A stretch of 64,000 nt of DNA from Sequoia sempervirens (lineage: Eukaryota > Streptophyta > Pinopsida > Cupressales > Cupressaceae), in contig VDFB02296842.1 of assembly GCA_007258455.2 (NCBI GenBank), positions 1-64,000 of the forward strand, given 5' to 3'. Within the stretch, counting starts at the first letter, position 1. Each line of letters opens with the position of its first letter. The notes below the pieces were generated by a model. It was not told the origin of the DNA, did no database searches, and was given only the letters and a program-made list of their open reading frames with translations. Below, in pieces: positions 25,171 through 37,338 of the stretch. A program made the position numbers and the translations under genes.

Positions 25171-26060
25171 TGTGGCAGTGGCTATTCATCCCCAGGAATG
25201 CACTGGGGCATGGATGGATGGCATGGATGTTGTCTCCATCTATTCTCTCGTCAGCCGCATTTTACTTGCAAATTTTGTCCTCTGTAAGTTATCCTGTCAA
25301 CAATTTCAACTATGTAAAATTTAATTTCTTTGATGTTCATTTATAATCATGTGCCCTCTTTGAATGATGTGAAATATAATATTTTATATTATTTTTAAGT
25401 GTAATGAGATTTATTACATCTTATGTAAAGAACATCTTTTAATAAAATCAAATGCCTCATTTTTATCATATATATTTTTAATTGTATTAATTTAAATTAT
25501 ATTTTTTTAATTATATTAATTTAATTATAATAATTATAAATTATATCATAGTATAAATATATTAAAATATTATTTAAAATAAAAAAGCATATAAAACAAG
25601 TACATTGATAATAAATTTACAATTATTTAATCTTTCATTTTTAAAACATATTTTGAAAATATATGTTATGTGTTTTTTATTTATGATCATCATAATTTTT
25701 TTATTTAATTTAATAGATTTTGATAAACATATTTTCCATCTAATAATGTGTTCCTTATCTAACCTCCATACACTTATATCTTACATATACTACATAAATC
25801 TATTAACAATATCATAATTTATAAAAGAATGAAAGAATGAATTTCAAACATAATCTTTTTTAAATAATAGAATTGGAAAGTAAATATTATTTATATATTG
25901 AAAAAATTATTTGATATAATAATTTATGTATTGTCTAATTTGTTGCAAGTATAAACATTTATTAAGTTTGAGTTCATAATTATAAAAGAAAATAAAATTA
26001 AAACACTATTACTAATGAATAATGTTTTGAATTATATCAACTCATATAAAATCTTCCTTC
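25171..26060 (+). repeat. Left arm of the foldback element
   Basis: Inverted partner of 27143-27985. Its inner end carries a 148-bp segment that is tandemly duplicated; most of this segment is missing from the right arm. Confidence 0.75.
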
Positions 26061-26258
26061 TTTAGATCTTCACATTCCTTTTCACTTTGGCATTTGAAAA
26101 ACATTCTTGATAAGTTTGAGTTCATAATTATAAAATAAAATAAAATTATAACACTATTACTAATGAATAATGTTTTGAATTATATCAACTCATATAAAAT
26201 CTTCCTTCTTTAGATCTTCACATTCCTTTTCACTTTGACATTTGAAAAACATTCTTAA
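25963..26258. repeat. 148-bp tandem duplication
   Basis: Two copies (25963-26110 and 26111-26258) begin TAAGTTTGAGTTCATAATTA and end GAAAAACATTCTT plus two bases. Only a few substitutions separate them, so the duplication is much younger than the split between the foldback arms. Confidence 0.85.
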
Positions 26259-27142
26259 TATCTTTTTGAAATTTTAGGATAACAAATGTTGAGAAATTCT
26301 TTAACATGTAGAATTCTAAAAATATATAAATATAAATTTATTATTATCATTATCTTTCATAATTATTTAGAATTTTATTACTTTTTGATAGCCATGTCTT
26401 AGATTTCCTATCATTAACCATTAGGTAAGTTGGACTCCTTTTGTTAATATCATTCTCTTCTCTTTTTTTAATGATTATTTATCTTATTGATCATATTTTA
26501 AGAGTGGTTAATATTTTTGAATTTTCTTTTATTTCCTTCTTTTTCTATTATGTTTTTTGTTTTCATTATATTGAATTTGATTTCTATTTGACTTTATTAT
26601 TGTTATTTCACCATTTAGAGTTTTATTTTATGTTCATTTTTTTATTCTCTCTATTTTAATTATGTAGTAAGTTCTACAATGTTTTCTCATTTTCATAGTG
26701 AATCACAAAAGTTGATAAAAACATTTATTCAATTAAATCTAATTTTTTTCTCTCATTTACTATTATAAATTGTAGACATGCATGTTTCATAAATAACATA
26801 ATAAAAATAAGAATATTTATAAATTAATTATATAAAATAATAAAATCTATATATTTAAAACTGATTTCTAATTCAAAAATATTTCTTGTTATTATTCTTT
26901 TATGCATCCATTAAATATTGTCATAATTACTTTTATTATAGATTCTTTAAAAATAAATGTAATTGTCATTTAAAGGTGTCCTATCAACAATTTAATAGAT
27001 TATAATAATAATAATAAAAATCACTTCTATTATTTGACTTGCATACCCACTCATATTTATTTTCACATCTTGAAATGGCTCTTAAAAATAATTTTAGTCC
27101 TTATACTTTTACCTTTAATCTATTTCTTTTATTTTAATTTTA

Positions 27143-27985
27143 GAAGGAAGATTTTATATGAGTTGATATAATTCAAAACATTATTCATTCAAACTTAATA
27201 CATGTTTATACCTGCAACAAATTAGACAATACATAAATTATTATGTCAAATAATTTTTCCAATATATAAATAATATTTACTTTCTAATTCTATTATTTAA
27301 AAAAGATTATGTTTCAAATTCATTATTTCATTCTTTTATAAATTATGATATTGTTAATAGATTTATGTAGTATATGTAAGATACAAGTGTACGGAGGTTA
27401 GATAAGGAGCACACTATTAAATGGAAAATATGTTTATCAAAATCTATTAAATTATATAAAAAAATTATGATGATCATAAATAAAAAACACATTACAGATA
27501 TTTTCAAAATGTGTTTTAAAAAATGAAAGATTAAATAATTGTAAATTTATTATCAATGTATTTATTTTGTATTTTTTTTATTTTAAATAATATTTTAATA
27601 TATTTATACTATAATATAATTTATAATTATTATTTTATTATTTATTATAATTAAATTAATATAATTAAATGAAATATAATTTAAATTAATACAATTAAAA
27701 ATATATATGATAAAAATAAGGCATTTGATTTTATTAAAAGATATTCTTTTCATAAGATATAATAAATCTTATTACACTTAAAAATAATATAAAATATTAT
27801 ATTTCACATCATTCAAAGAAGGCACATGATTATAAATGAACATCAAAGAAATTACATAGTTGAAATTATTGACAGGACAACTTATGGAGGACAGAGTTTC
27901 CAAGTAAAATATGGCCGGCGAGAAAATCGATGGAGACAACATCCATGCCCTAGTGCATTCCTGGGGCTGGATAGCTGCTGACACA
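27143..27985 (-). repeat. Right arm of the foldback element
   Basis: Inverted partner of 25171-26060. The outermost bases read TGTGTCAGCAGCT on the minus strand, against TGTGGCAGTGGCT at the left end. Confidence 0.75.
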
Positions 27986-28327
27986 ATATGTTTGTGTATA
28001 TAGTACCGCGGTGCTTTGAATATTGTGATGGCCTAACATAATAGAGTTCAAAGGAGGGAAACTAAAGAATCAATGGTATAATAAATGAAACAAACAACAT
28101 TCATATTGAAGTGAACCTTGAGAGTTTTGATTGAAACTAAATACTTAAACTACAAGTATTCAACTTACCTTGGCAAAATTTAAATCTATGGTTTTTCATC
28201 CAAAGGCTATGTAGGCACCTCAATTATTGTTGAATTGCATATGCTAGGTATGGCTCATGGACAAAGGTTAAGCTAGGAATTTCGAGGTTCAAATCCAAAA
28301 GATTTGATTTGGTTGAGATGAGATATA

Positions 28328-28827
28328 ATGAAATGCATGGGTATGGATTTATGTATGATAATAAAACTCTTAACAACTCTTTTTCCAGCTTACTGTGGTG
28401 TGGGAAAATTTACAGCGACTTTGAATCTATACAAAATCATGTCCAAGAATGGTTGGGTTGATGAACATGCGCTCGTTGTTTTGCTTGTTTCTCTTAGCGA
28501 GTCTGGAAAGGTAGACATGCCTTTGGAGCTGATAGAAAGCATGAGGAAACTTGAGATAAACCCAAACAAAAATACCTTTTTTGTGTTGCTAAATGGATTT
28601 TTCAAGGAGAATCCAGTTAACAAGGCTCTTGAGCTTGTTAAACATATGAGAGAAGCGTGTATTAGATTAGACTTGCTTACATAGATGGTACTTATTGAAG
28701 GTCTTTGTGAAAAAATGAATGCTTGAAGGCTTATGATTTGTATCTTGAGATAAGAGATTTCAGGATGTGCCCAGATGTGGGCATTTACAGAAAATTGATT
28801 TGCTCGCTCAACAACAAAGGTCATCTG
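28328..28827 (+). pseudogene. PPR protein pseudogene (P class), 5' part
   Basis: PPR proteins bind organellar RNA through tandem ~35-residue helical repeats. The frame at 28328-28684 shows repeat signatures such as GKVDMPLELIESMRKLEI, NTFFVLLNGFF and ALELVKHMREACI. Reading continues past a TAG and a frameshift into KAYDLYLEIRDFRMCPDVG and LICSLNNKGHL, ending at 28827 where a solo LTR is inserted. Weak similarity (NEMHGYGFMYDNKTL) just before 28380 in another frame suggests a lost frame upstream. There is no targeting peptide or confident start, so the true 5' end is missing or unrecognised. Confidence 0.85.
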
Positions 28828-30130
28828 TGATGGGGTCATTGTAATCTTCATCATTTAATTTATCAATCCAAGGTGGTGTCCATGGCTGTCTGCAAGAGAG
28901 AAAGTAGAAAACTTGTTTGACAATCTATTCTACAGTCTATTCTACTTGCATGAAATAAATCCTATTTGCATGAAAGAAAATTTGCATGAAAGAGAACTAA
29001 TTTAAGGACCACTTGCAAGAATTGAAAAGGCTAAACTATTTGACACTTGCTAGAAATGAAAAGTCTTGCTTGAATTCAAATTTACTGTAGAAAATTGGAA
29101 ATACATTGCTGGTAAATGAAACTAGATCTATTCTATTTCCTCAGGCTTAAACAAGCCTTTCTAATCCCCCTTCCTTTGATCAAATGATTACATTTTATTT
29201 ATAGAATTCATATTCTATATCAATCCACTAAGAATATGGATCCAAGATCCTATTTTTGAGGGGTCGTTTATAAAACTTTAAGAAACTTGAAGTTGCTGTC
29301 CTCCATCACACCACTTTTGTCTCAATCATTTTCTGACGCTTATTGCTCTTTCCCTTCTACAAATCACGTCAAATGCTCAAAAGGGTTTTTAGATCCTCAA
29401 ATCTAGTTTTCAGATCATTTTGAATTTTCGAATGTCATTGAGAAACGAGGGAGATATTATTGTTTTACTGAGACTGTGTTTTTTACTATTTATGAATGCT
29501 TGATTTTTATGAAGTCTTCAGTTCTCCACGTGAATGGAGGAATTATTCTTCACTTTGCTTTCCACAATCATTGATCATTAACATGAATAACATGCTATAA
29601 TCATGCAACAACATTTGAGTGATGTGGTAACTTGAGTTATCTTTGGTGGAAGAAGGAAGAATGAAATGCAATAACTGTGAGAGATCTTAAAACTCAACAT
29701 GAAACAAACACTCATCCCATTAATTTAGGAATGACTGATGCTCCATGATTTTGCATGAATGTAGGAATGTGTTGGAAGTCTTCTCCATCTTCTCATTATT
29801 TCTTCAGAGCCTTCAAAAGCTTTCAGGAGTTAACTACTTCAAATGTCAAGAGCTCTCTACTGCAAGTGTTTATGAAGCTCCCTTTTACCATGAGTTATTT
29901 AATAACTCATTTATCTGCATTATATCATCTTAAACACTTCATGGAGACATATTAGAGGCAATTTGGATCACATTTATTTACTAAAAATAAATCAAACATT
30001 TACTTTCTTTTTTACTTTAAACAAGTTAAAGAACTTTCAATCATTACTCAAATCCACTTTAACATTAATACATTAGGAAGAAATGGATGATTTTCTTTAA
30101 TAACATATGAGACAATTTATGGTCTCATCA
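28828..30130. mobile_element. Solo LTR (1303 bp) inserted in the PPR gene
   Basis: The insert starts TGATGGGGTC and ends GGTCTCATCA (TG...CA). It is flanked on both sides by the same 5 bp, ATCTG (28823-28827 and 30131-30135), a classic LTR-retrotransposon target duplication. Removing the insert and one ATCTG joins the PPR reading frame without a break (NNKGHL then DAVNRLLEDG). No primer site, purine tract or internal coding region exists, so this is the product of LTR-LTR recombination. Orientation cannot be fixed from the ends alone. The frames inside at about 29745-29955 are not genes. Confidence 0.88.
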
Positions 30131-31588
30131 ATCTGGATGCAGTCAATAGGTTGTTGGAAGATGGATTGATTTTTCAAGGTGGTTCTCTTATGTCTTTGTA
30201 TAATGCAGTTTTGGAAGGATTTGTGAAGGCTGGTAAAGTAGACGAGTCATATTTGCTGCTTCAAGAGATTATAAGATTTAATCGTTTACTAGTTGAAGGG
30301 GCATCAATGATACCTGTTATTCACTTTGTAAAAGTTGAACAGGGATCTGTTAGATTCTCGAAGGTAGTTTCTCCAAATACTACTTCCTTTTATGTGGTTA
30401 TTGATGGTTTCTACAAGATGGGAAATTTGGATATGGCATTAGGGCTTTTGAATGACATGGTAAGGTTAAGCATTATGCCTAATGCTCAAATTTACAACTG
30501 CTTGAATCATGCACTTTGCAACTTAGATAAGCTAGGTGAGAGTTACAAGCTTTTGGATGATATGAAGGAGAGAAGAATTGATCCAACACAATATACTTAC
30601 AATTTTTGATTCTTGGATGCCCGTGCAAAACATAGAAGGTTAGTGAAGCTTTTGACCTAATGAGGAAGATGAGGCTTCATGGTTATGCTCCCTGGATTAA
30701 ACATTATACCTTGTTAAAAGGCTTTGTTATTGTGGTAAAATAGTTGATGCTTACGATTTCTCGAATGAAATGGTTCACTTAGGGTTCCTACAGGATATGA
30801 TTGCATACTCTGCAACAATTGATGGCATTTGCAAAGTTGGTGAAGTGGATCATGCATGGAAGCTTTTCAAGGAAATGTCAGAAAAGCTTTATGTTCCTGA
30901 TGTAGTTGCTTACAATATTCTAATAAACGGGTTTTGCAAGGTTGGCAGAGTAAATGATGCCCAACAAATCCTAAATGAAATGTTGGAAACATGACATGCA
31001 CCAAGTGTCGTGACCTATAATGCAATGATGAATAGATTGTGTAAAAATGATGAAGTTGATCCAACACTCCCTTACCTTCCTAAGATGGTTTCAGAAGGCC
31101 CGCCTCCCTATGTTGTTACATATACAACCTTAATAAATGGTCTTTTTAATGCAGAAAGAGACACAAAAGCTCTTGCCTTGTGGAATGAAATGGAGCAAAA
31201 AGAATGTCATCTTAATATAATTGCATATACAACTTTGATTGAAGGACTTTGCAAATATAATAGGACAAAACTTGCCTGAGATTACCTGCACAGTATGAAA
31301 AGTAAGGGCATAGAGCCTAAGGCACTCATCTATACTGTGCTCATTAACAATCATTTTGAAGAAGATGAAACGGTTTCAACTTGTGAGTTTCTCAATATGA
31401 TGGTTTAGAATAAAAATAATCATAACCCCATTGATAAGACTTATCAAAACTTAGTGACTGGTCTTTGCAAGTTGAGTAAAGATAAAATGGGCTCTGCAGT
31501 TGTTTGTAATATTATTGAAAAGGGATGGCTTCCCATCATTCATAACTTGAATGAATTGGAGAATGCTTCTAAGAAAGAAAACATATGA
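30131..31588 (+). pseudogene. PPR protein pseudogene (P class), 3' part
   Basis: This continues the PPR gene after the solo LTR. Frame 30151-30609 holds repeats with SLYNAVLEGFVKAGKVDESY, TSFYVVIDGFYKMGNLDMAL and NCLNHALCNLDKLGESY. After a frameshift near 30605, 30770-30994 gives IAYSATIDGICKVGEVDHAW and VAYNILINGFCKVGRVNDA. Then a TGA precedes VTYNAMMNRLCKNDEVD and VTYTTLINGLF (31010-31279). Degraded repeats run to the stop near 31588. At least four stops or frameshifts make it a pseudogene. The repeats are plain P-type, with no E, DYW or SMR tail visible. Stop codons elsewhere in the gene mean it was probably dying independently of the LTR insertion. Confidence 0.87.
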
Positions 31589-34500
31589 AATAAATAACCT
31601 GGATAAGAGTATCTGGTTCTTCCTCGTGTTATAGTTGTGTATCAAAATTTAACAACTCTGAATGGTTGCATAAATGTCAGGTTTTCTGAAGTTAAGCACA
31701 CCTTGAATGCAGTTTGAAGTTTCAATTCCTTTATTTCCTCGAGCAAATAAGCTCTCAAGTTAACTCAAGAGTAGATTTTCCCTCTCCTCCAGGTATCTAC
31801 AAATTGAAAAAGGTGAGTTTAGGTTGGTGATTATTTACAAACACCATTTGGCATGGCTTTTATCCTACAATTCTATTACACGAAGGAGTTAACAATTCAA
31901 GTAGAATAGTAGATGTCTGTGTCACAACCTCTTCTACCTCATTAAAACAAAAGTAGCACCGCTATATTTTAGTCGAGAAGGCTATATTTTCAGTCTATTA
32001 ATCAAGGTTTGAGAAAAAGTAGCATCGCTTACCTATTAAAACTGTCTAATCTCTACAAAATGGATGTGTTTGCAGAGCCTTGGAAAACTACCACTTTTAA
32101 CTCTCAAAACTTCAAGAAGTGTTAGGTATAAAAGCCACGTTGAAAGATAATTATTTCATTTTACATAAAAGATTTATAAAACAATTTTGCACGTCCTTCA
32201 TACACCCTCCAATATTCCTGCATTGCCTTGTCCATATTTAACAATTCCCATTTGTTATTGCTCTTATCACAACTACAAACAATAAATTGCAAACAACATA
32301 TTTGTAGAGGAAATTTGCTACTCCTGAGTCTCTAGGACAAAGAAGAGTCTACACGGAGCAAATAGTCCTCAACTACCTCAAAGGCAAAGCTCAAATGATA
32401 GGATATAAAATGGTGAGTTTCAAAATAAAAAAGAGTAGGTCATAGAGGTCTTTTGGACAAATTGACAAGCTTATGGCCAAAGACGACAATGCAGCGCAAG
32501 GATAGCATGATGCACACACGTCCCAATGGCACGCTGACGTCTCATACAAACCAAAAACCAAGAATGTCACAGAAAATAGCAAAATGACTACTAACAATTA
32601 GATTGCTAAGAACTCTTGAAATGTAAAAAAATAACAGAGGATAATAGAACTAAAACTAAGTAAACTAAGTAAAATGTAGATTAAATAGAATATAAATGAC
32701 AAAATGAAGGAAGAAAAAAACCAAGCAATGAAGCCTCCATCAAATAAATGTCTTCAATACCTGCACACACAAGATTGAGAGAACATGTTGGGGTTGTTTA
32801 GGGGCTTGCCTCAGTCAAACCCGCCTTTCGGTGTTTCCACCTCCATAGACAACCAAATAGACAAAATATAAAATGCATAAACAAAGGATGTGATAAATCT
32901 CAAGATGCTCAATAGACATAAGACAAATAGATATTATCTGCAAGGCTTGAGAAAGCCAAAAAAAGAGATGAAGAAAGAGAGGTGTTGTGAGAGCCAAGTC
33001 AGTTGTAGAGAACGTCGTGAGGGCTTGAGACCATTGTAGCAAGCTATAGAGAGTTGTGCAAGCAAGAGAGAGAGAGATTTTGAGAGAAAGGAAAGAGAGT
33101 TTTCAAGAGAGATGAAGATGACCAAATAAATTAAAAAGATGATTTTAAATAGAGAATAGAAGGGAAAATCGAGCCATTACAAGGTGTAGCAAGCTATTTC
33201 CACTGACAAAGAGATCAAAAACGACAGTTTGAACATTAAAATGTCGCGAGATGCTAGCATGACACACAAATGTCCATGCGACACTCTAATGTCCAAAAAA
33301 TTTTGCCCAAAAATGACAAAAGAAGGTAGCTACTAAAAAAGTGTCTTAAGCATCCTGAGGGGTAAAGGGCTCATGTAAGGGCTGAAATGAGCCTACACAA
33401 ATATTAAGGGAGTGGACACTAGAGTGGATGCAAAAATGTAGGTGAAATTGCTACGAGGTGCAATTTTACGACACTAGAATATTATATTTAAAAAGATTTG
33501 AACGTACAAAAATAATTTCATATGAACGATTTTTAAATGAAGGGTGATGATTTATCAAATCCACATGATTATTTGAGGTTGAATTTTTATTTATACACTG
33601 CTCTTATAAATCGTTCTCAATGATCTCAATGTAATGCCAATATAGTCAAAATAAAAAAAGCAATCAATCATACACTATTTCATGAATTATTGAAAATTCA
33701 TGTCAACTAAGATATTTTCAATGCATCTGCTAATTTAGAAAATCACATATGAAACCAAATAATATGATTCATGTCTATTTTGCAACAAAAAGATGGTAGA
33801 AAAAGAATGACATTTCGTCGGGGAATGCATAATCTACTAAAAATAACCTGAAAGTAGACAATCCAACCGTCTTATCTTAAAACGTAAAACTTAACAAAAC
33901 TGAATTTTCTGATCAAGATCCATAATGAAAACATCAAGAAGAAAATGAAAATGCCTTAAAATGCCATTATTAATCCTCTAGATTTCTTGATCTCTTGGAC
34001 ATCACAAAGTTTCAGGATATATGAACTGAATCTTACCCGTTTATTGGATCCTTAACAGAAGTAACATATCTCTATATAATCTAATTTCAAATTCAACTGA
34101 ATATTTAAATATAACCATAACTTAGTGTGGAAAGTTGTGAATTTGAAATATAACCATAACTTCTGAATCATCTGCCAAATAAAACTATAATGTGCCTACA
34201 TTCTTTCCTTAAATAACAGAGCAGAGCAAACGGAAGAATGACCTGAATCCTGTTAAAAATGTATTTAACACAAGAAATGAGAGGAGAAGACCACTTTTAA
34301 AGGCATAACAAGATCGCTCTTGTAATTTTCATCCGCTTTGAACATTCTGCGCTACTACAAAAGGAATTCCAAAAATTCAGAGAAAATTACAAAAAAGGAA
34401 AACAGAACATTTTCCACAAAGAAAACCTAAAGTTTAACTTTAATAGCAACATTTGACGGGTTCAAGGCATATTAAGCCGACTGCCTCAAACCCTATCCTG

Positions 34501-34661
34501 TACAGCCTAAATTCCACGCCTCAAGATCATTTTGAACGACACTTATATTTTCAATGGACAAAACCTAAGCCTTCGAATTACATATAGTAAGGACCTTATA
34601 AACCCTAATCTTCCATGGTTCAGTCCAAAATGACCGCGACATAGACCTTGGAGGCTACTAC
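31589..34661. other. Spacer between PPR pseudogene and POLD4, no gene seen
   Basis: No family similarity was recognised. There is a short (AG)n run near 33063-33080. Two stretches of more balanced composition, near 32440-32560 and 32790-33120, could be old transposon pieces, but I could not identify them. Frames such as 32391-32597 and 32815-33042 are unsupported. Confidence 0.45.
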
Positions 34662-35214
34662 CTACACGTGGCCTTCCCAGACGCAATTAGGCATGCCGCC
34701 TGCCCTATCCAGAAGGTCCTTGATAGCTTGGGAGGGACAGAGGCCCAGCTGAACAGCTCGCTGCCAGCGCTCCATCCGAGTGAGTCCTAGGCATGGCCCG
34801 TACCGCATGTCCAAGTCAAACTCCCTCAGTATCTGCTCCACGCAATCCTCTTCCACCTCTGCAAACGATAAACAATGCTTAGAAAAATAATGTGAGAGAT
34901 GATGTTTCAAACCTTTCCTGTCCAGTTCTGAGCTCCCAGCTTTGATTAATAAGAAAACAATGTTAGAAAATTCATAACGGAAAGGACAGGAAAAACGTGC
35001 AAATGTACAAGCGCTTACCATAAACCTCGTCATATGAGGTGAGGGAGTCCGACGGTGCTGCCTCCGCCAAAGTAGCAGAGTGGCTAGAAATAACATCATT
35101 TTCCTTCTTTAAATCTTTTCCATTTTCAATCCTACCGCTAAATTTAGTACATGAAGAATTTCGCGGCTTCCTCTGAGGATACAGGTCTTGCAAATCTGAT
35201 CTCCTGTTAGCCAT
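34662..35214 (-). CDS. POLD4: DNA polymerase delta subunit 4 (POLD4, p12-like), two exons, apparently intact
   Basis: POLD4 is the smallest subunit of replicative DNA polymerase delta in the nucleus; it stabilises the complex and contacts PCNA. Exon 1 is 35214-35019, starting MANRRSDLQDLYPQRKP at the first ATG. The intron is 35018-34859, with GTAAG at its start and TTGCAG at its end. Exon 2 is 34858-34662. The splice joins DEVY to EVEEDCVEQILREFD in phase, giving 130 residues with no internal stop. The conserved C-terminal domain is clear: LREFDLDMRYGPCLG, TRMERWQRAVQLGL and a final WEGHV. That length is ordinary for the family. The N-terminal DLQDLYPQRK resembles the degenerate PCNA-binding DSYP region of human p12. 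Splice sites and frame were checked by hand; expression is inferred. Confidence 0.92.
34859..35018 (-). other. Intron of POLD4 (160 bp)
   Basis: It begins GTAAGCGCTTG and ends TTTGCAG on the minus strand, both canonical plant splice sites. It is phase 1: a G from exon 1 and AG from exon 2 make the Glu codon. Confidence 0.88.
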
Positions 35215-35276
35215 TTCAACGATTTTGATATCAAGTAGCACGCAGGTAAACTACAGAATTTCCATCCCCTTCAGCT

Positions 35277-35284
35277 ATTTATAA
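35277..35284 (-). promoter_or_regulatory. Probable TATA box of POLD4
   Basis: CTTTATAAATAG on the minus strand lies about 65 bp upstream of the ATG, which would place transcription start near 35250 and give a short leader. TTTTCCCG about 45 bp further upstream resembles an E2F site (TTTSSCGC) but does not match fully, so S-phase control is only a guess. Confidence 0.55.
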
Positions 35285-35634
35285 AGGGAGCTCTGTTTCA
35301 CGCCATTTTAACCTCGGGTCGGGAAAATTGTGGCCGTTGGAACCATGGTTAGGTGTGTAATTAAGACTGATTATAATTTTCTGGAAAGATCCTCTATTTG
35401 AAATTTGCGAGCGGTTTGCGGCTTCAAAACCCTACGAGAGATAAGGCGTAACTTAAAGATACCGTAATTAGTGTGAAGAAAATAAATGCTCTATATAAAT
35501 TATTATTTTTAATTAAATTAATAACAAGATTCTAAAGTGTTATTAAATGGTTCATAGTCTGCAAATCAGTAAATTGTAGAGTGTTTGTTTAACAAGGTTT
35601 ACATATTTATGTTTCTAAGTGGTTTGATATTATT

Positions 35635-36110
35635 TTTAGTTCCTGTCTAAGGCAGGTTACTATTGCATTCCCTCAATATGTATTTGGTATGCAACATCGG
35701 TCAATCACATTTATTTATTTTAACATATTTTTTTTGTTTCTATAGTGTGAATTTTAAAACTTATTTTTGATATTTGAGAATTAACATTTATCTTTTTTCC
35801 TATTCGCCCAAGTAGCTCTATAAATATTTTTTGTTTAAAAAAATTAGAAAAATAGGAAGGCATAGATTGATTAAATAAAAATGAAAGATTAAAATTGACG
35901 GTTGGGGGTACAAAATCCATTAATGCATAGTTAATGCATTAAATGGCATATGGCTGGAAGAGAAAGCGCTAGAACCACTGGATGGGTACGTGTGGTCAGT
36001 GTGCTTTGATTATTAACATAGATTAAAGTGCAGCAATTTGTTTTTAATTTATTTTGCAAGTCCCTGTTGGACGAGAGTTTACTGTGAGCTAGTGTTGTGG
36101 GAGTTGGAAG
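35635..36110 (+). repeat. Dispersed repeat family, copy A (about 0.47 kb)
   Basis: Homologous to 54855-55341 and, inverted, to 57224-57670 and 59589-59880. Landmarks in order: AAGGCAGGTTACTATTGCAT, CTATAGTGTGAATTTTAAAA, TAGGAAGGCATAGATTGATT, the palindrome-rich core ATTAATGCATAGTTAATGCA, and GTGCTTTGATTATTAA. It has no coding frame and no obvious TIR or poly(A), so its class is unknown. It lies about 0.35 kb upstream of the POLD4 TATA box. Confidence 0.85.
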
Positions 36111-37154
36111 CAGTGCAAGTAGCAAGGCTTTTGTGATTCTCTATTTTTCGAAATAACATTTTCATCCCACTTTGGTTCATCTATTGTGGAGTCTGGGGAA
36201 AATTAACATTTTCTTCACATTCTGTGCGTACTCAAAATCTTTACACAGGTGAGCACATGTTGTTTTCCATTGAATATTGGTGCTCTCGAGTCTGAAGTGG
36301 GTTTCAATAGCAATTTCATTTGTGCAGTAGTTTTTTTTGGTTGCATAACATACCTTAATTTGTCTCTATGAGGAAAAACTTATTGGCTTGTAACTAAAGT
36401 TTCAAACATGAACTGGCTTTTTTAAATATTTGCAGTTTTGAGTCTGTTGCCACCAATACCAAATCCGTCTACTTTTGATGACATAAATTTGTTGTTGACC
36501 TTGTGTATGGTTTGAAATTTGAAGCAAGGTTTCTTAACAGTTTCAGTTCCTAGGTTTTCAAAATATTTACGGTTTTGAGTATGTTGACTCCAATTCATCT
36601 GAGCCCTTGTGTCTGTGATGCTCACTTTATTTGTTTTTCAATGGGTTTATAACACTGTAGGGTTTACAACCATTCAAGAGCATAGGGTTCAGTGGAAATA
36701 TTGGTTGCATTGCCTATGATGGTTTGGCGCATATGAAGATTCCTATAGAAATTGACACGTTTGGCCTATTTTTGGTAGGGTTTTTTCCCATTGCAATAAA
36801 ATGTGTGTTTGGGATCTGTCAACCTTCAAATGGCAGTCGACAAGTCTTAAAATTTTTTGCTTTGGAGCTTTTCTAATTATAGACTTCATAGTATTCTTTA
36901 AACTTCCTATGTTAGTTGGGTATTTTTTCGGCATTAGACGTCATTTTAGTTTCGGGGCCTTGAATTGAAGGGATTCTGTGATTTAAAATAAACATAGGCT
37001 GTTTGGATAGTTAGCATTTGTTTCAACAGTGTTTTGCTTTATTTTCCAGAAATTTCTTTTACCATCAAGCTATGGGTTTGAAGCTAATTGGCTTAAATGC
37101 ATTCTATGTTTTACATAAAATTGAGTACATATTAAGATCAAACTGCCATACAAA
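36111..37154. other. Spacer, no gene seen
   Basis: No coding similarity. The minus-strand frames at 36422-36625 and 36743-36934 are chance frames. Confidence 0.45.
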
Positions 37155-37225
37155 TGCTAAGGATTTGAACTCCATCTCTTAAAGGATATGTGTTTCCCAT
37201 TATACCAGTAGACTGTAGAATACAA
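37155..37225 (-). repeat. tRNA-like sequence, probably a SINE head
   Basis: On the minus strand, TGGTATAATGGG (A-box-like) is followed about 24 bp later by AGTTCAAATCC, one base from the B-box consensus GGTTCAAATCC. A cloverleaf is not complete, so a tRNA-derived SINE or tRNA pseudogene is more likely than a working tRNA. Confidence 0.45.
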
Positions 37226-37338
37226 AGTTTGATAGAAGTCATAAATGAATGTTGCTTCTTATAAATTCTAGGCAACTTCAAAATGCTCAAATGTGAAAAA
37301 ACTAGGTATGATGTGGTTTCAAATAAATTTGTATTACC

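Larger units (their letters stand above)
25171..27985. mobile_element. Foldback or long-TIR element (about 2.8 kb), non-autonomous
   Basis: The left arm (25171-26060) and the right arm (27143-27985) are inverted copies of one another along nearly their whole length. They share, on opposite strands, CCCCAGGAATGCACT, GGATGTTGTCTCCATC, TTCTTTGATGTTCATTTATA and many AT-rich stretches with scattered substitutions and indels. The central ~1.1 kb is AT-rich and has no transposase-like frame. This suits a Mutator-like foldback or similar DNA transposon, but I found no target duplication, so the superfamily is open. The outer ~90 bp of each arm has more balanced composition and could be a captured gene fragment (IHPQECTGAWM in one arm, IQPQECTRAWM in the other). 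Confidence 0.75.

Noticed and set aside
28828..30130. Near-inverted ends (TGATGGGGTCAT / TGATGAGACCAT) as a DNA-transposon TIR
   Set aside because: Only 9 of 12 bases match, while a perfect 5-bp duplication and TG...CA ends fit a solo LTR better.
37161..37220. Functional tRNA gene
   Set aside because: A and B boxes are recognisable but acceptor and anticodon stems do not pair convincingly.
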